Positions 24,965 to 33,660 of a DNA stretch of 39,659 nucleotides are shown one piece after another. The stretch is taken from contig RDXG01000253.1 in NCBI GenBank assembly GCA_004292785.1, forward strand, positions 1-39,659, read 5' to 3'. The position numbers and the translations under genes were made by a program. The notes beneath the pieces were generated by a model. That model worked only from the letters and a program-made list of their open reading frames with translations, was not told the origin of the DNA and did not search any database. Position 1 is the stretch's first letter. Each line of letters opens with the position of its first letter. The DNA is from Bacteroidota bacterium (lineage in GTDB: Bacteria; Bacteroidota; Bacteroidia; Cytophagales; Thermoflexibacteraceae).

Positions 24965-25369
24965 AATCACCCAAATATTCATGAATTTTTCAAAAAAATT
25001 GCCGAAAAACTTCAAGGAATGGCAATGGAATATACTTCCGACATGGGCATCATCAGTCTTCGTTTGCCTAATGGTCGTTCGCAAAATGTTCGAGGTTTTT
25101 TCAAACAAAAAACAGATCATTGGGTGTTAAAACTCAATTCTAAGGTTTGTTCTCTTGATGAATACAAAAACATAGATTTTAAAATGATCACCGAGAGAAA
25201 TAACAAACTCAACGAAGCAAAAGCAGTTATTCACCAAGACTATTTGGAAATTGCTGCAACCATTTTGTTTTCAGACAGCTATTTTGATCACATTTGTTCC
25301 CTAGTTTTGGAAATTGCCAAAGCTGCCGATCTACTTGAAGAAGAAATTACAGGCAAAGATGAAAATTAA
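24959..25369 (+). CDS. Small acidic protein, hypothetical
   Basis: The 136-residue soluble protein has a helix, a central set of predicted strands (around YTSDMGIISLRLPNG and DHWVLKLNSKVC) and a helical C-terminus ending in ADLLEEEITGKDEN. This alpha/beta order is reminiscent of YbjN or type III secretion chaperone folds, but I see no diagnostic motif and make no family call. Its start codon is enclosed in a 10-bp hairpin. It is followed closely by the GAF coiled-coil gene, whose own promoter lies just downstream, so it may be partly cotranscribed. Confidence 0.65.
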   Translation: MENHPNIHEFFKKIAEKLQGMAMEYTSDMGIISLRLPNGRSQNVRGFFKQKTDHWVLKLNSKVCSLDEYKNIDFKMITERNNKLNEAKAVIHQDYLEIAATILFSDSYFDHICSLVLEIAKAADLLEEEITGKDEN

Positions 25370-25408
25370 AAAATAAACCTATGAAAAACATATTTTATAG
25401 GTTTTATT

Positions 25409-25441
25409 TTTGGATTATTCTTTGCTTAAAGACTATATTTG
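25409..25441 (+). promoter_or_regulatory. Promoter of the GAF coiled-coil gene
   Basis: TTTG (25409-25412), 21-nt spacer, TATATTTG (25434-25441). Transcription would start near 25448, downstream of the first in-frame ATG (25381) and 15 nt before the ATG at 25462. Confidence 0.55.
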
Positions 25442-25461
25442 CAACTGAAAACAGTTTTAAA

Positions 25462-27036
25462 ATGAAACAAAATTTACGCTATCCAATAAATATTTTTTTT
25501 AGCATATTTTTGGTATTTATCGCAGTTTATAACATTATTTATTACGAAAATCTGACTTTATCTGGCAAAATATATACTATGATATTGGTCTTGATGTTAA
25601 CTAGTTTTTATTTTTGGTTTATGTTTTTTGTTGCTTCTCCTTTGGAAGAAATAAAAAAAACAACCACAAAAATTTTACAGGGCAATCATAAGTTACATTT
25701 GGAAGTTGGAGGAAACAAAGATATAAAAGATTTGGCAGAGCAAATTAACCTGCTAAATTCGCATATTGTCCATGCGGCTTTCAATATTCATGACATCAAA
25801 TCAGGAAAAATAGTAACAGATTTGGAAGATCGACAAGACATCATTTCCGAAGCCTTATTAAGTATGCAAAAACAGTTCAAAGAAATTAAACTCAAAGAAT
25901 ATGAACAAAACTGGGTAGTGGCAGGACTTGCAAAATTTGTAGAAATTTTAAAAAATGAGGAACAAGGTTTAGAAAAATTGTATGCAAATATCTTATCTAC
26001 TTTAATTGACTATCTGAATGCCTCACAAGGTGGCTTATTTTTGGCGGAAGAAAATGAGAATGAATCATTTTTGGAATTGGTAACTTGTTATGCTTACGAC
26101 AAACAGATCAGAAAAACAGTAAAAATATATAAAGGCGAAGGTTTGTTAGGTCAAGTATTTGCAGACAAAGAACCAATTTATTTGACAAAAATTCCTGATA
26201 ATTATTTCGAAATATCTTCTGGTCTTGGTAGTTCCAAAGCAAATTCATTATTGATTTTGCCTTTGTTGCTCAACAAAAAAATTTATGGCGTGCTTGAACT
26301 TGCTTCTTTTAAATCTTTTAAAGCATACGAATTAGAATTTTTGCAAAAGTTGGCGCAAAGTTTGGCTGCCACGATTGCAAATTCTCAAAGTGTGCAAAAA
26401 ATAAAGAAATTATTAGAGGAATCGGTAGAAAAAAGTGAAAAATTAAGTTCACAGGAAGAAGAAATGAGGCAAAACATGGAGGAACTCATCAGTACACAAG
26501 AAGAAATGGAACGCAAACAAGCAGAATTAGAAGAAAGCAACAGAAGAATGCAAGCAGGCGAGTCTGTTCTAAAAAAAGCACTTGCCAAAGCAAAAGAAAA
26601 AGATATAGAATCCAAAAGATTAGTTCTTGAATTGCAAAGCAAAAGCGAATTATTAAGCGCAGCAGAAGAAGAAATGAAGCAAAGTTTAGAGGAACTCATC
26701 ACCACACAAGACGAGATGCGCTTCAAACAATTAGCCTTAGAAACTGTCAATCAGAAAATGCAAGCAAATGAGGAAATATTAAAAAAAGCAATTCTCAAAG
26801 CAAGAGAAAAAGATGCAGAAGCAAGACAAAAAACAATAAAAATTGCAGAAGACCAATCTCTTTTTTCAAAGAAAATGGATCGACTCAATGAAAAAAATGA
26901 AGACTTAGAGAGAAAATATGAAAACTTGGAATTTGAAAATAGAAGAATGCAATCAAAAATTTCTGAAAATGAAGAAATAATTGCACAACTGACCGCAAAA
27001 ATTAGTCGTTTGGAAACAAAAAATAAAAAATCATGA
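25462..27036 (+). CDS. Membrane HAMP-GAF coiled-coil sensor without kinase domain
   Basis: From the ATG at 25462 the protein has 524 residues: two membrane helices (about 10-25 and 37-57), a HAMP-like segment (57-105, ASPLEEIKKTT), a GAF domain (about 165-310) and then only coiled coil to the end. The coil contains a 70-residue internal duplication (EEEMRQNMEEL at 332-342 and EEEMKQSLEEL at 402-412). This coil type commonly joins GAF or PAS domains to kinases in Cytophagales, but no kinase, cyclase or phosphatase follows, so it may act as a scaffold or signal adaptor. The frame also opens at 25381, adding 27 hydrophobic residues; the promoter inside that stretch favours 25462. Its stop overlaps the next start (ATGA). 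Confidence 0.75.
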   Translation: MKQNLRYPINIFFSIFLVFIAVYNIIYYENLTLSGKIYTMILVLMLTSFYFWFMFFVASPLEEIKKTTTKILQGNHKLHLEVGGNKDIKDLAEQINLLNSHIVHAAFNIHDIKSGKIVTDLEDRQDIISEALLSMQKQFKEIKLKEYEQNWVVAGLAKFVEILKNEEQGLEKLYANILSTLIDYLNASQGGLFLAEENENESFLELVTCYAYDKQIRKTVKIYKGEGLLGQVFADKEPIYLTKIPDNYFEISSGLGSSKANSLLILPLLLNKKIYGVLELASFKSFKAYELEFLQKLAQSLAATIANSQSVQKIKKLLEESVEKSEKLSSQEEEMRQNMEELISTQEEMERKQAELEESNRRMQAGESVLKKALAKAKEKDIESKRLVLELQSKSELLSAAEEEMKQSLEELITTQDEMRFKQLALETVNQKMQANEEILKKAILKAREKDAEARQKTIKIAEDQSLFSKKMDRLNEKNEDLERKYENLEFENRRMQSKISENEEIIAQLTAKISRLETKNKKS

Positions 27037-27794
27037 AAAATTTGATTAATATGTTATCCTTGTCTTTGCTTTTTTTTGCCTGCGAAAATGCTAAAAAGGA
27101 GAAAAAGGTAGAAAGAAAAGAAGATAAAAAAGTAGAAATTGCTAAAAAAGTAGATTTGGATAATGTTATTCTTGATAAAAAAAATGTCAAGCAAGTCCTC
27201 ACAGATTATGCAGCACAAAATTCTCAAAATTTGGTGCTAATTAAGACTTCCTTGGGAGACATAAAAGTTCGTTTATACGACGAAACTCCTTTGCACAGAG
27301 CCAATTTTATTCGGTTAGTAAGAAAAAAAGTATTTAATAGCCGAGTTTTTCATCGGGTAATCAAAAAATTTGTGATTCAAGGTGGAGGAACAGACAATCC
27401 CAAACTAAAAAAAGCAATTGGTCAATATACCATTCCTCCTGAATTTAATCCCAAATATTTGCATAAAAGAGGTGCTTTGGCAATGGCTCGTGATGATGAT
27501 GCAGAAAATCCAAAACAAGAATCATCTTCGCATTACTTTTATATTGTGCAAGGCGTAAAATATAATATACCCACTTTAAACAAAACAATCAAAGACAATA
27601 ATCTTAAACTTTCTGCCATACAGATTCAAACTTATACTGTCGTTGGCGGAACTCCTCATTTAGACGGAAAATATACTGTTTTTGGAGAAGTAATAGAAGG
27701 TTTGGAAATTGTGGATAAAATAGCTGCGGTAGAAGTGGATAAAGGAGATTGGCCTCTCAAAGATGTTAGTATAAATATGGAAATTATTGAGTAA
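27033..27794 (+). CDS. Lipoprotein cyclophilin-type peptidyl-prolyl isomerase
   Basis: The 253-residue protein has a lipobox (LLFFAC, Cys at residue 17), a Lys/Glu-rich linker (20-50) and a cyclophilin domain (about 68-250). Visible family motifs are LVLIKTSLGDIKVRLYDETP, FHRVIKKFVIQGGG, RGALAMARDDD and YTVFGEVIEGLEIVDKI. An insertion around residues 165-205 is common in Bacteroidota homologs. It should assist folding of proteins in the periplasm or at the outer membrane. It overlaps the preceding sensor gene by 4 nt, so their translation is coupled, and is followed by a GC-rich terminator. Confidence 0.9.
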   Translation: MKNLINMLSLSLLFFACENAKKEKKVERKEDKKVEIAKKVDLDNVILDKKNVKQVLTDYAAQNSQNLVLIKTSLGDIKVRLYDETPLHRANFIRLVRKKVFNSRVFHRVIKKFVIQGGGTDNPKLKKAIGQYTIPPEFNPKYLHKRGALAMARDDDAENPKQESSSHYFYIVQGVKYNIPTLNKTIKDNNLKLSAIQIQTYTVVGGTPHLDGKYTVFGEVIEGLEIVDKIAAVEVDKGDWPLKDVSINMEIIE

Positions 27795-27800
27795 AAATAG

Positions 27801-27821
27801 CGTAGGGTCTAAAACCCTACG
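27801..27821 (+). terminator. Terminator after the cyclophilin gene
   Basis: CGTAGGGT (27801-27808) and ACCCTACG (27814-27821) with a 5-nt loop, right after the stop. It lies between convergent genes and may act in both directions. Confidence 0.65.
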
Positions 27822-27903
27822 TTATCTCATCAATATTATCTGAACCCTAATGAACAAAAAATGAAAAACTGCGATTTTACCCGCAACTCTTTACTGCAAA
27901 AAC

Positions 27904-29190
27904 TTAATCTTCTAATTCTACTGTTGCTTCTTCTTGTGGTGTCCAAACGTGTTTTCTGAAACCAACAATTACCTTTTTGATAATGTTGCAACATTCCAAC
28001 AATTCCTCTTTGTTCATAACCAAAGGCGGAGCAAAGCGAATAATATTTCCATGCGTTGGTTTTGCCAACAAACCTGCTTCTTTGAGTTCCACGCAAATGT
28101 CCCAAGCGGTATGATGATCTCCGTTATCCTCGATCACTACAGCATTCAACAAACCTTTTCCTCTAACCAAAACCACCAAATCAGGTCTTAAAGCCACCAA
28201 CTCTTGCATTTTTTCTCTAAAAATAACTCCCAATGCCTCTGCATTTTCGGTTAATTTTTCTTCTTTCAACACTTTCAAAGCCTCCATTGCCACAGCACAA
28301 GCCAAAGGATTTCCACCATAAGTAGAACCATGCTGTCCTGGGTGAATACACATCATGACTTCATCATCTGCAAAAACTGCCGATACAGGCATCGTTCCGC
28401 CAGAAAGGGCTTTTCCCAAAATCAAAATATCAGGTCTGAAACCTTCGTGATCGCAAGCCAATAATTTACCCGTTCTGCCCAAACCAGTTTGTACTTCGTC
28501 AGCAATGAACAAAACATTTTTTGCCTTACACATTTCGTAGGCTGTTTTCAAATAACCTGCGTCTGGCACTACTACTCCCGCTTCTCCTTGAATAGGTTCA
28601 ACCATGAAACCTGCTACATTTGGGTCTTCCAATGCTTTGGCTAATTGGTCGAGATTGTTGTATTCAACAAGTTCATAACCAGGCATATATGGTCCAAAAC
28701 CCTCATAAGAACTAGGATCACTAGAAGAAGAAATGGCTGCCAAAGTTCTGCCCCAAAAATTGCCTTTTGCAAAAATAATTTTGGCTTGATTTGCAGGAAC
28801 TTTTTTTACGTCATACGCCCATTTTCTACACAATTTGATTGCCGTTTCTCCGCCTTCTACCCCTGTATTCATTGGCAAAACTTTGTCGTAACCAAAATAT
28901 TCACAAACATATTTTTCATATTTTCCTAAAATATCGTTATGAAAAGCTCTTGATGTCAAAGTCAATTTCTGTGCTTGTTCGACCATAGCCGCAACAATTC
29001 TCGGATGGCAATGTCCTTGATTCACAGCACTATAGGCAGAAAGAAAATCAAAATATTTTCTACCTTCCATATCCCACACATACACTCGTTCGCCTCTGTT
29101 AAGCACAACAGGAATTGGGTGGTAATTATGCGCTCCGTATTTGTCTTCAAGTGCAATCGCTTGTGCGCTAGTAAAAGATGATGTTTGCAT
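27904..29190 (-). CDS. rocD: Ornithine aminotransferase (ornithine--oxo-acid transaminase)
   Basis: The 428-residue protein is a class III PLP aminotransferase. Motifs include [19 protein letters not shown] near the start, [26 protein letters not shown] with Asp231, and the PLP lysine Lys260 in ILGKALSGG. The length and N-terminal pattern are those of ornithine aminotransferase rather than acetylornithine aminotransferase. It converts L-ornithine and 2-oxoglutarate to glutamate semialdehyde and glutamate, linking arginine, proline and glutamate metabolism. It is monocistronic with a full promoter at 29243-29274. The stop lies ~80 nt from the terminator of the convergent cyclophilin gene. Confidence 0.93.
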   Translation of the reverse strand: MQTSSFTSAQAIALEDKYGAHNYHPIPVVLNRGERVYVWDMEGRKYFDFLSAYSAVNQGHCHPRIVAAMVEQAQKLTLTSRAFHNDILGKYEKYVCEYFGYDKVLPMNTGVEGGETAIKLCRKWAYDVKKVPANQAKIIFAKGNFWGRTLAAISSSSDPSSYEGFGPYMPGYELVEYNNLDQLAKALEDPNVAGFMVEPIQGEAGVVVPDAGYLKTAYEMCKAKNVLFIADEVQTGLGRTGKLLACDHEGFRPDILILGKALSGGTMPVSAVFADDEVMMCIHPGQHGSTYGGNPLACAVAMEALKVLKEEKLTENAEALGVIFREKMQELVALRPDLVVLVRGKGLLNAVVIEDNGDHHTAWDICVELKEAGLLAKPTHGNIIRFAPPLVMNKEELLECCNIIKKVIVGFRKHVWTPQEEATVELED

Positions 29191-29242
29191 GGTATTTGTT
29201 ATTTTTTAAGGTTAAAAAACTTATGTAAATTTTGAAATTTTA

Positions 29243-29274
29243 CAAAATTAAAATTTTATTTATTACTAAACAAA
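29243..29274 (-). promoter_or_regulatory. Promoter of rocD
   Basis: Minus strand: TTTG (complement of 29271-29274), 20-nt spacer, TAATTTTG (complement of 29243-29250). Predicted leader ~46 nt. Confidence 0.7.
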
Positions 29275-29306
29275 TAAAAATGAAAATATTTTTTATTTTT
29301 AACAAA

Positions 29307-29342
29307 AAAAATCCATTTCTTAAATTTAAGAAATGGATTTTT
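29307..29342 (-). terminator. Perfect 36-nt palindrome ending the pseudouridine synthase gene
   Basis: The two 18-nt halves are exact inverse complements, centred between 29324 and 29325, with A5/T5 ends that can supply a U-tract. It lies 25 nt past the leftward stop. Confidence 0.75.
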
Positions 29343-29366
29343 GATTATTTTATAATGATTTTTTGA

Positions 29367-31604
29367 CTAAAAATGTTTCAAATTAATGACTTCTTTTTCG
29401 TCAAGATAACGCCAATTTCCTCTAGGAACGCCTTTTTTGCTCAAACCTGCAAAACTTACTCTGTCCAAATTGACCACTTTGTAGCCCAAATGTTCGAACA
29501 TTCTGCGAATGATTCGATTTTTGCCGTTGTGAATTTCTACCATCAACACGTTTCTAGCCAAAGCATCCAATCTGTCCGCTTTTGCCATGCCATCTTCCAA
29601 ATTTACTCCCGTTTGCAAAGCCAAATAATGCTCATCTGAAATTGCTTGATCAATTTCTACTTGATAGATTTTTTTTACATCATAAGAAGGATGCGACAAT
29701 TTTTTAGCCAAATCTCCATCATTTGTTAAAATGAGCAAACCTGTGGTATTTCTGTCAAGCCTTCCAATAGGATAAATTCGTTCTTCGCAAGCAGTTCTGA
29801 CCAAATTCATGACTGTTTTTCTACCTTCTGGATCATCAACCGTAGTCAAATGATCTTTTGGTTTATTGAGCAATACATAAACCATGCGTTCTTTTTTCAG
29901 GACTTTATTTCCCTTTTTTACTACATCAGTTGGGCTAACTTTATGTCCCATTTCAGTAATAACTACGCCATTTACTTTAATTTCGCCATCAGCGATCAAA
30001 ACGTCTGCCTCCCTGCGAGAACACACGCCTGCGTTGGCTATATATCGGTTCAAACGTATCAAACCATCTGCATCTACTCCTTCTTTTGCCATCTTTTTGC
30101 GATCACGGTTGTTAGGTCGTGATTCATCAGACTTTGGAAGGTTATAATCAGGCGTTTTAATGACTTGTTTGTCTGTTTTTTTTCTAGAAGTTTTAAAGTT
30201 TTCAGTAGGTTCTGCACGTTTTCTTGGCGCGTCAGAGTCCATACTTTCAAACAATTCTCTTGCTTCTTTTTTGTCGTAAGGTATTTCTACCCAAGAATCA
30301 TTTTTCGAATTTGAAAAGCCGTCATCTTTTTTTGATAAAAATGTTTTTTTTTCAGGTTGTTCAAACTTTCTAGGTCTTTCAAAACCGCCTTCTTCACGTC
30401 TTTGAAAGGGTTTATCCTCATTTAACGTTTTTTTTTTGAAATCAGGACGATCAGTATCAAATTTGCGAGGTCTGTCGTTGTCAAAACCACTTTCACGCTT
30501 TACAAAAGGTCTGTTTTCACCAAATTCTCTTTTTTTGAATTCAGGACGATCTGTATTTTCTTTGCGTTCTGTAAAAGGTTTTCTTTCTCTGAAATTTGGT
30601 TTTTCGTCAGAAGAGCTGTAAAAATCATCACCTTCAGTTTTTTCTTTTTTCACAAAAGGTCTATCTTCTCCAGATTCTCTTTTTTTGAAAGCAGGACGAT
30701 CACTATTTTCTCTGCGAGGTCTGTCCGAACGGTTGCGATCTCCACCTGATGATCTTCTTTCTCTTGAACCGCCTGATCTTTCGTCATCTGCGTCTGAAGA
30801 ATTATAAAAAGCGCGTTCTTCGCTAGTTTCTCTCACTCTAAAAGGTCTTCTTTCGCCTGAAGAACGTTTTTGAAATTCGGGACGATTGTTGCGATTTCTG
30901 TCGTTGCCTCCAAAACCGCCTTCGCGTCTTTCAAAAGGTTTTTTTTCATCAGAAGTTCCATAAAAATCATTGCCTTCGCGTTTCACAAAAGGCTTATCTC
31001 CAAATTCTCTTTTTTTGAAATCTGGACGATCATTGTTTTCTCTACGAGGTCTGTCGTTGTCAAAACCGCCTTCACGTTTTACAAAAGGTCTATCGTTTTC
31101 AAATTCTCTTTTTTTGAAAGCAGGACGATCATTGTTTTCTCTACGAGGTCTGTCGTTGTCAAAACCGCCTTCGCGCTTTACAAAAGGTCTATCGTTATCA
31201 AATTCTCTTTTTTTGAAAGCAGGGGGTCTATCGTTATCAAATTCTCTTTTTTTGAAAGCAGGGCGATCATTGTCAAATTTGCGCGGTCTGTCGTTGTCAA
31301 AACCACCTTCACGTTTTACAAAAGGTCTATCGTTTTCAAATTCTCTTTTTTTGAAAGCAGGACGATCATTGCTAAAAGTGCGCGGTCTATCATTGTCAAA
31401 ACCACCTTCACGTTTTACATAAGGTCTGTCTGAACCGCCACCTTCACCATTTTTACGGAATGGTCTGTCTGACGATGAACTTTTACTATAAGGTCTGTCT
31501 GATGAGAAACTTTTGCGTTTATCAGACGATTTTCCTCCAAATGACTTCTTCCCAGAAGGCTTGTTTGAGGAGAAACTAGCACGTTTTTTTGGATATTTTT
31601 CCAT
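29367..31604 (-). CDS. RsuA/RluB-type pseudouridine synthase with a ~520-residue repetitive arm
   Basis: The 745-residue protein has two parts. The C-terminal ~220 residues are a standard RsuA/RluB/RluE/RluF enzyme: S4 RNA-binding domain (about 526-585, LNRYIANAGVCSRREAD) and catalytic domain with Asp627 in IGRLDRNTTGLLILTNDGD, and the late NGKNRIIRRMFEHLG. It should isomerise a uridine in rRNA. The first ~520 residues are disordered, very basic/acidic and repetitive, built from units such as NDRPFVKREGG and NDRPAFKKREF in 33-residue tandem copies. Bacteroidota homologs often carry a similar but variable arm, probably for RNA binding. The gene is 37 nt behind phhA. A -7-like TAATTTTG at 31637-31644 and a small hairpin at 31619-31632 precede it. 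Confidence 0.92.
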   Translation of the reverse strand: MEKYPKKRASFSSNKPSGKKSFGGKSSDKRKSFSSDRPYSKSSSSDRPFRKNGEGGGSDRPYVKREGGFDNDRPRTFSNDRPAFKKREFENDRPFVKREGGFDNDRPRKFDNDRPAFKKREFDNDRPPAFKKREFDNDRPFVKREGGFDNDRPRRENNDRPAFKKREFENDRPFVKREGGFDNDRPRRENNDRPDFKKREFGDKPFVKREGNDFYGTSDEKKPFERREGGFGGNDRNRNNRPEFQKRSSGERRPFRVRETSEERAFYNSSDADDERSGGSRERRSSGGDRNRSDRPRRENSDRPAFKKRESGEDRPFVKKEKTEGDDFYSSSDEKPNFRERKPFTERKENTDRPEFKKREFGENRPFVKRESGFDNDRPRKFDTDRPDFKKKTLNEDKPFQRREEGGFERPRKFEQPEKKTFLSKKDDGFSNSKNDSWVEIPYDKKEARELFESMDSDAPRKRAEPTENFKTSRKKTDKQVIKTPDYNLPKSDESRPNNRDRKKMAKEGVDADGLIRLNRYIANAGVCSRREADVLIADGEIKVNGVVITEMGHKVSPTDVVKKGNKVLKKERMVYVLLNKPKDHLTTVDDPEGRKTVMNLVRTACEERIYPIGRLDRNTTGLLILTNDGDLAKKLSHPSYDVKKIYQVEIDQAISDEHYLALQTGVNLEDGMAKADRLDALARNVLMVEIHNGKNRIIRRMFEHLGYKVVNLDRVSFAGLSKKGVPRGNWRYLDEKEVINLKHF
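30970..31420 (-). repeat. 99-bp tandem coding repeats (DRP/KKRE array)
   Basis: The + strand motif TTTACAAAAGGTCTATCG recurs with its ACA at 31081, 31180, 31318 and (TTTACATAAGG) 31417: spacings 99, 138 and 99. The 138 spacing is one unit plus a 39-bp (13-residue) partial duplication near 31210-31250. More degenerate copies run on to about 30430. All spacings are multiples of 3, so the frame is kept. Confidence 0.8.
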
Positions 31605-31618
31605 GATTTTTTTAAAGA

Positions 31619-31632
31619 ACTCCCAACGGAGT
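31619..31632 (-). other. Small hairpin in the leader of the pseudouridine synthase
   Basis: ACTCC (31619-31623) / GGAGT (31628-31632) with a 4-nt loop lies 15 nt before the start codon. It may be a weak terminator of phhA or part of the leader. Confidence 0.35.
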
Positions 31633-31636
31633 CGTA

Positions 31637-31644
31637 CAAAATTA
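31637..31644 (-). promoter_or_regulatory. -7 box TAATTTTG, possible promoter of the pseudouridine synthase
   Basis: Exact minus-strand TAnnTTTG overlapping the phhA stop codon (31642-31644); no -33 box at a good distance. The gene may instead be read from phhA. Confidence 0.3.
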
Positions 31645-32373
31645 TGCTTTCACAAGCACTTGTTTTTCGATCACTTTTGCTATCTCAGGAAGTGATTCGT
31701 AAAGTTGTTGATAAGATTCTATGACAAAATATTGTTCTTGAAATTTGTCTTTAATATAAGGTGTTTTTGCCAACAATTCTACATCATAAGGCAAACGTTT
31801 CGGAATTTCGCTTTGCAAGGAATACAAAGATTCGCTGCTCGAAGACAAAATTCCTGCACCATAAATTTGTAAAATTTTGTCTGAGGTTTTGATCAAACCA
31901 AATTCTACGGTGTACCAATAAATACTTGCAATACTTTCTATAGCTTCTTCATTATCAATGAATTGTAAAGCAATTTTACTTAAACCTTTTAGAAAGTCGC
32001 AAAAATTTTGGTTGGTAAGCAAAGGCACATGGGCAAATACGTCGTGAAACATATCAGGCTCTTCCAAATAATCTAATTGGTCGAGTTTGCGCAGCCAAGT
32101 GCTTGCTGGAAATTGTTGTTTTGCCAATAATTCAAAAAATTCTTTGTTTGGAATTAAGCCCGCCACTACACAAACTTCCCAGCCTGTAATTTTTGACAAA
32201 TTTTTGTTCATTTGTTCAAAATTTGGTATGCGTTCCGACTCAAATCCTATGGCTTTTATACCATCTAAATAATCTTTTGAGGCTAAATTTGGCAAAATAT
32301 TCATTTGTCTGTCAAAAAGTAATTGCCAAACAAGTTGATCTTCTGACGTGTAATTTTCATAATGTTGTTCCAT
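31642..32373 (-). CDS. phhA: Phenylalanine 4-monooxygenase
   Basis: The 243-residue protein matches the bacterial single-domain aromatic amino acid hydroxylase. The iron ligands are visible: His110 and His115 in EPDMFHDVFAHVPLL and Glu157 in IYWYTVEFGL. Other family marks are GWEVCVVAGLI and FPASTWLR. It hydroxylates phenylalanine to tyrosine using O2 and a tetrahydropterin. No pterin dehydratase (PhhB) is in the window. There is a TAATTTTG box at 32570-32577 far upstream, giving a ~190-nt leader if used. It lies 37 nt ahead of the pseudouridine synthase gene in the same direction. Confidence 0.93.
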   Translation of the reverse strand: MEQHYENYTSEDQLVWQLLFDRQMNILPNLASKDYLDGIKAIGFESERIPNFEQMNKNLSKITGWEVCVVAGLIPNKEFFELLAKQQFPASTWLRKLDQLDYLEEPDMFHDVFAHVPLLTNQNFCDFLKGLSKIALQFIDNEEAIESIASIYWYTVEFGLIKTSDKILQIYGAGILSSSSESLYSLQSEIPKRLPYDVELLAKTPYIKDKFQEQYFVIESYQQLYESLPEIAKVIEKQVLVKA

Positions 32374-32569
32374 GATTTCAAATGATTTTTTGGTTAAAAA
32401 TAAATAGTTGTTTAGCTAATTATTATTAACGCAAATTATTTGAAAAAAGTTTTAATAAAATGAAAATAAATAAAAACCCACCTCCAAAAGAAATGGGATT
32501 TTCTGTGTCAAATTAATTATAAAATACATTATTTCACTTATAAAAAGTGTGTATAAAATATTTCAGCTG

Positions 32570-32577
32570 CAAAATTA
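32570..32577 (-). promoter_or_regulatory. -7 box TAATTTTG, possible phhA promoter
   Basis: Exact minus-strand match, ~190 nt upstream of phhA; no clear -33 box. Confidence 0.3.
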
Positions 32578-32665
32578 GTAAATAATTAATGAATAAATTG
32601 AAAATAGAAAAATAAATTTTTTAGCAGTTCAACGCTATTTTTAGTAAATTTTATTACAAAAAAAT

Positions 32666-32673
32666 TAATTTTG
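32666..32673 (+). promoter_or_regulatory. -7 box TAATTTTG for ccmC-like gene
   Basis: Exact TAnnTTTG match 38 nt before the ATG at 32712; -33 region has TTTAG only. Confidence 0.4.
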
Positions 32674-32711
32674 TCTGTTAAATGATCCAAAATAAATTTT
32701 ATTAAAAAAAT

Positions 32712-33380
32712 ATGAAAAATTATTGGTGGAAAATTACTGCCGTTATTTTATTGATTTACACTTTTGTTGGCGGTTTATTATTGGAAGCACCACGTCTGAA
32801 TATATTGCAAGAAACCATCAGAAATCTGTATTTTCATGTGCCAATGTGGTTTGGAATGATGATTTTGCTGACCATTTCAGTTGTCTATTCGATCAAATAT
32901 TTGAGAAATCCTTTGCAAAAATATGATGATTGGGCAATAGAATCTGCAAATACAGGGCTTTTATTTGGCGTTTTAGGCATTGTAACGGGAATGATTTGGG
33001 CAAAATTTACTTGGGGAAGTTATTGGAGCAACGATCCCAAACAGAATGCGGCTGCGATTGCGATGCTTATTTATTCTGCCTATGTTTTGTTAAGAAATTC
33101 TTTGACTGACCCGCAACAAAGAGGGCGAATTTCGGCAATTTACAATATTTTTGCTTTTGCTACTTACATTCCTTTGATCTATATTTTGCCTCGCCTTACC
33201 GATTCTTTGCATCCAGGAAATGGCGGAAATCCTGGTTTTAATGCTTATGATTTGGATTCTAAACTTCGTTTGGTTTTTTATCCTTCCGTCATTGCTTGGG
33301 CTTTGCTTGGAATTTGGATAACAAGTTTGCGGGTGCGCTGGAAAAAATTGGCTGAAAAAATGTTGGAAATTCAAGATTGA
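32712..33380 (+). CDS. ccmC: CcmC-like heme-handling cytochrome c assembly protein
   Basis: The 222-residue protein has six predicted membrane helices and the WWD heme-handling motif WGSYWSNDPKQN (101-112). His42 (YFHVP) and a His in DSLHPG near residue 167 are candidate heme ligands flanking the motif, as in CcmC. In system I maturation CcmC presents heme to CcmE on the periplasmic side. The usual neighbours ccmB, ccmD and ccmE are not adjacent, so the gene is detached from the cluster here. The related CcsA family is a possible alternative, but the length and single-domain form fit CcmC. Confidence 0.88.
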   Translation: MKNYWWKITAVILLIYTFVGGLLLEAPRLNILQETIRNLYFHVPMWFGMMILLTISVVYSIKYLRNPLQKYDDWAIESANTGLLFGVLGIVTGMIWAKFTWGSYWSNDPKQNAAAIAMLIYSAYVLLRNSLTDPQQRGRISAIYNIFAFATYIPLIYILPRLTDSLHPGNGGNPGFNAYDLDSKLRLVFYPSVIAWALLGIWITSLRVRWKKLAEKMLEIQD

Positions 33381-33660
33381 AATAAAATTTGTACAAGTTT
33401 TCAAACACCGATTTTTAAGCATAAGTAAGAACTCAAAATAAAAGTATATTTTGTAAAACAGACTTTTCTGTTAAAATATTGATTTTCAGTAGGTTACAAT
33501 ATTCACAGACTGAAGTCTGTGTTACATTTATTTTGTCTTATTACTTATTTTGTCGTTTTTACTTGTTCAAAAAAAAATAAAAAAATATTTTTTTGCTTTT
33601 TGTTTTTATTTGTCAAAACAAAATTCTATTTTTCAGAAAACTAATTTATTTTAATAACCA
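33381..33660. other. 280-bp intergenic region with several palindromes
   Basis: From left to right: an 18-nt near-perfect palindrome (33384-33401), hairpin AACAGA/TCTGTT (33457-33462 with 33467-33472), and hairpin CACAGACT/AGTCTGTG (33504-33521). No exact TAnnTTTG box for the next gene, although TATTTTG 7-mers occur near 33531 and 33544. Confidence 0.55.
33504..33521. other. Perfect 8-bp inverted repeat
   Basis: CACAGACT and AGTCTGTG separated by GA. It could be a protein-binding site or a short dispersed palindromic repeat. Confidence 0.45.

Larger units (their letters stand above)
32374..32711. other. 338-bp AT-rich divergent region
   Basis: It separates phhA (-) from the ccmC-like gene (+). 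It contains one -7 box for each direction (32570-32577 minus, 32666-32673 plus) and a short weak inverted repeat (CACTT/AAGTG near 32535-32550). No gene seen. Confidence 0.6.

Noticed and set aside
24933-25130. Alternative small ORF starting in the 5' arm of the hairpin
   Set aside because: It overlaps the 136-aa gene in another frame and reads as a shadow, though its ATG could act as a decoy start.
27836-28105. Leftward 89-aa ORF overlapping the end of rocD
   Set aside because: Alternative frame of the ornithine aminotransferase C-terminus, no independent start signals.
30970-31420. CRISPR-like spacing of repeats
   Set aside because: Units are 99 bp, contiguous, coding and without variable spacers; no cas genes.
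30870-31433. Two overlapping long rightward ORFs (187 and 150 aa) opposite the pseudouridine synthase
   Set aside because: They are antisense frames kept open by the 99-bp, in-frame coding repeats of the real gene; composition (KSGRSL/FSLR) is a mirror of the DRP/KKRE repeat.
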